NCBI RefSeq assembly: GCF_030127105.1
Contig: NZ_CP126161.1
Location: forward strand, 1,302,001 to 1,366,000
Direction: 5' to 3'
From: Haloarcula pelagica
GTDB lineage: Archaea > Halobacteriota > Halobacteria > Halobacteriales > Haloarculaceae
DNA length: 64,000 nucleotides
Within the stretch, counting starts at the first letter, position 1; every line of letters starts with the position of its first letter. Below, one piece after another: positions 62,768 to 64,000 of the stretch. The position numbers were made by a program, and so were the translations under genes. Below the pieces are notes generated by a model, which worked only from the letters and a program-made list of their open reading frames with translations, made no database searches and was not told the origin of the DNA.

Positions 62768-63421
62768 TCAGAACGTCCCGTGTTGCTCGTAGGCCTCGGT
62801 AGCCTCGACGCCGTCTTCGAGCGCGGAACGGACCGCGTCCTCCGAGGACGCCATCTCGTGGGCGTCGGCGGCGACATCGGCCGCGACTTCCTCGGGGACG
62901 ACGACGACGCCGTCCCCGTCGCCGACGACCACGTCGCCCGGACTCACGCGGACGCCGCCGACGACGGCCTCGGTGTTCCAGTCGAGGAGCTCCCAGCGGA
63001 AGATACAGTCGACCGGCGACGTGTACCGGTTGAACACCGGGAACCCGCGCTCGCGGATGACGCTGGTGTCACGGACGCCGCCGTCGATGACGGCCCCGGC
63101 GACGCCTTCGGGCTGGAGCGAGGTGACCTCCAGTTCGCCCAGGTGGGCCGATGTCGTGTCGTTGGTGTCGTAGATCATCACGCCGCCCTCGGGGACATCC
63201 TCGTGCATTTCGAGGAAGCGTTCGAGCACCTCGTCGGCGTCGACGCTCCGGTTGGGCCGCCCGACGATGGGGAAGGCCGTCCCGAGGATGCTCATGCCGT
63301 CTTCGAGCGGGGTGATCTGTGGGTCGATCGTCTGTTCCTCGTAGCCGTACTCGTGGAGCACGTCGGCGATCGCCGGCGTGTACAGGTCTTCGAACTCCGA
63401 AACGATGTCTGAGTCTGTCAT
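62768..63421 (-). CDS. RraA family protein (HMG/CHA aldolase-like)
   Basis: A 217-residue protein of the RraA/HMG aldolase fold. The signature GVAGAVIDGGVRDTSVIRER holds the GG-R-D motif, and SPGDVVVGDGDGVVVVPEEV is the metal/substrate region. Members include 4-hydroxy-4-methyl-2-oxoglutarate aldolases and oxaloacetate decarboxylases; the lack of an RNase E-type partner in archaea speaks for a metabolic role. It follows the Rieske protein gene in the same operon. Confidence 0.85.
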   Translation of the reverse strand: MTDSDIVSEFEDLYTPAIADVLHEYGYEEQTIDPQITPLEDGMSILGTAFPIVGRPNRSVDADEVLERFLEMHEDVPEGGVMIYDTNDTTSAHLGELEVTSLQPEGVAGAVIDGGVRDTSVIRERGFPVFNRYTSPVDCIFRWELLDWNTEAVVGGVRVSPGDVVVGDGDGVVVVPEEVAADVAADAHEMASSEDAVRSALEDGVEATEAYEQHGTF

Positions 63422-63459
63422 GGTGGTGTCTTGGATCGGTCGGTTGTCGAACGATACGC

Positions 63460-63858
63460 CTACAGCGTGACGACGACGTGGCCGGCCTCGGCACGGACGG
63501 GGATCGACCGAAGCCGACAGCCGTCGTCGACGAGACACTCGCCGGTGGTCGCGTCGAACTCCCAGCCGTGCCAGGGACAGCTCAGGACTTCGCCCTCGCG
63601 GGACCACTCCAGTTCCGTCTCCAGTTCGTCGCGGTCGAACTCGCCTTCGACGGTACCGCTGAGCATCCCCTCACAGAGCGGGCCCCCCTGGTGGGCACAC
63701 CAGTTCGGGTAGGCGTGGAGTTCGCCACCGATGTTGAACACGCCGATCTCCTTGCCGTCGAGGAGGGCGATGAGGCGTTCCCCCTCGGTGAGTTCGTCGG
63801 TGCGCGCGACGACGTGTTCGTCGTCGTCGAGCCCCAGGTCGGTGGTCTCGGTGCTCAT
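63460..63858 (-). CDS. Rieske [2Fe-2S] ferredoxin-type protein
   Basis: A 132-residue Rieske domain protein. The cluster ligands are C54 and H56 in WCAHQGGPLCEG and C94 and H97 in CPWHGWEFD. It lacks a signal peptide and is likely a soluble electron carrier for a ring-hydroxylating or related oxygenase. Its ATG overlaps the amidohydrolase stop by the ATGA arrangement. Confidence 0.92.
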   Translation of the reverse strand: MSTETTDLGLDDDEHVVARTDELTEGERLIALLDGKEIGVFNIGGELHAYPNWCAHQGGPLCEGMLSGTVEGEFDRDELETELEWSREGEVLSCPWHGWEFDATTGECLVDDGCRLRSIPVRAEAGHVVVTL

Positions 63859-64000
63859 GCTTCCACGTCGATGTCGAACACGTCCGCGGAGTTCTTGTAC
63901 AACACCTTGTTCCGTTCCTCCTCGGTGAAGTCACCCAGATACTTCAGCAGGGCCTCGGTGTTGTCGATGTCGAAGTGGGGGTGGTCCGTCGCGAACATGA
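63855..64000 (-). CDS. Amidohydrolase family protein, C-terminal end (cut by window edge)
   Basis: Only the last 47-48 residues are present. MFATDHPHFDIDNTEALLKY, with its metal-ligand-like Asp-His pair, followed by GDFTEEERNKVLYKNSADVF and then DIDVEA, is the typical end of a TIM-barrel amidohydrolase (amidohydrolase_2, decarboxylase-like). It overlaps the Rieske gene by four bases. Confidence 0.8.
   Translation of the reverse strand, partial: MFATDHPHFDIDNTEALLKYLGDFTEEERNKVLYKNSADVFDIDVEA

Overview
The window is a stretch of haloarchaeal chromosome. The evidence is high GC, very acidic predicted proteins, AT-rich TATA-type promoters close to start codons, an A-type ATP synthase, an archaeal release factor, S19e/L31e/L39e ribosomal proteins, CDP-archaeol synthase and a bacteriorhodopsin. 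The rhodopsin resembles the cruxrhodopsins of Haloarcula relatives, which points to the Haloarculaceae; the genus is an inference. Most of the window is ordinary core genome, densely packed with short overlaps.

Layout, left part. 1-9 kb: hisS (cut by the edge), a PP-loop ATPase, PDCD5-like DNA-binding protein, rps19e, a flippase-like membrane protein, thiL, a site-2 protease, a small DUF7123-type protein, pyrH and class I lysS. 8.57-10.25 kb is the one clearly scarred segment: a 5'-truncated IS5-type transposase abuts lysS, and the following membrane protein gene has an in-frame amber codon. 10.3-16.6 kb: a PDZ/M50 protease, argS, a MinD-like ATPase, aRF1 and a small zinc protein.

16.6-26.7 kb is the most striking part. 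The A-type ATP synthase genes lie in the order H-I-K-E-C-F-A-B on the minus strand. A proton-pumping rhodopsin gene with its own palindromic upstream element, TATA box and poly-T end comes next, then atpD with its own promoter. A light-driven proton pump is therefore embedded in the gene cluster of the enzyme that spends the proton gradient.

26.7-48 kb: a methyltransferase, the rpl39e-rpl31e-eif6 operon, a lipoprotein, a ZIP transporter, thpR, TPR and DUF424 proteins, SufS/SufU flanking an aldo/keto reductase, a second methyltransferase, a PPOX-like protein, a membrane histidine kinase, a HemQ/PitA-type heme protein with three extra C-terminal domains, CDP-archaeol synthase, proline dehydrogenase, a DUF502 protein, ilvE and the overlapping riboflavin pair rbkR-ribB.

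48-64 kb is more accessory: an Agl23-type glycosyltransferase-like membrane protein, a repeat-rich gap, TYW1, a 0.7 kb AT-rich non-coding region, a saccharopine-dehydrogenase-like enzyme, a BCCT transporter, a half-size EamA protein, very small zinc proteins, an MFS carrier, a complete OpuC-type osmoprotectant ABC operon, an aldehyde dehydrogenase, and a catabolic-looking RraA / Rieske / amidohydrolase operon cut by the right edge. No tRNA, rRNA, CRISPR array or replication origin was recognised.
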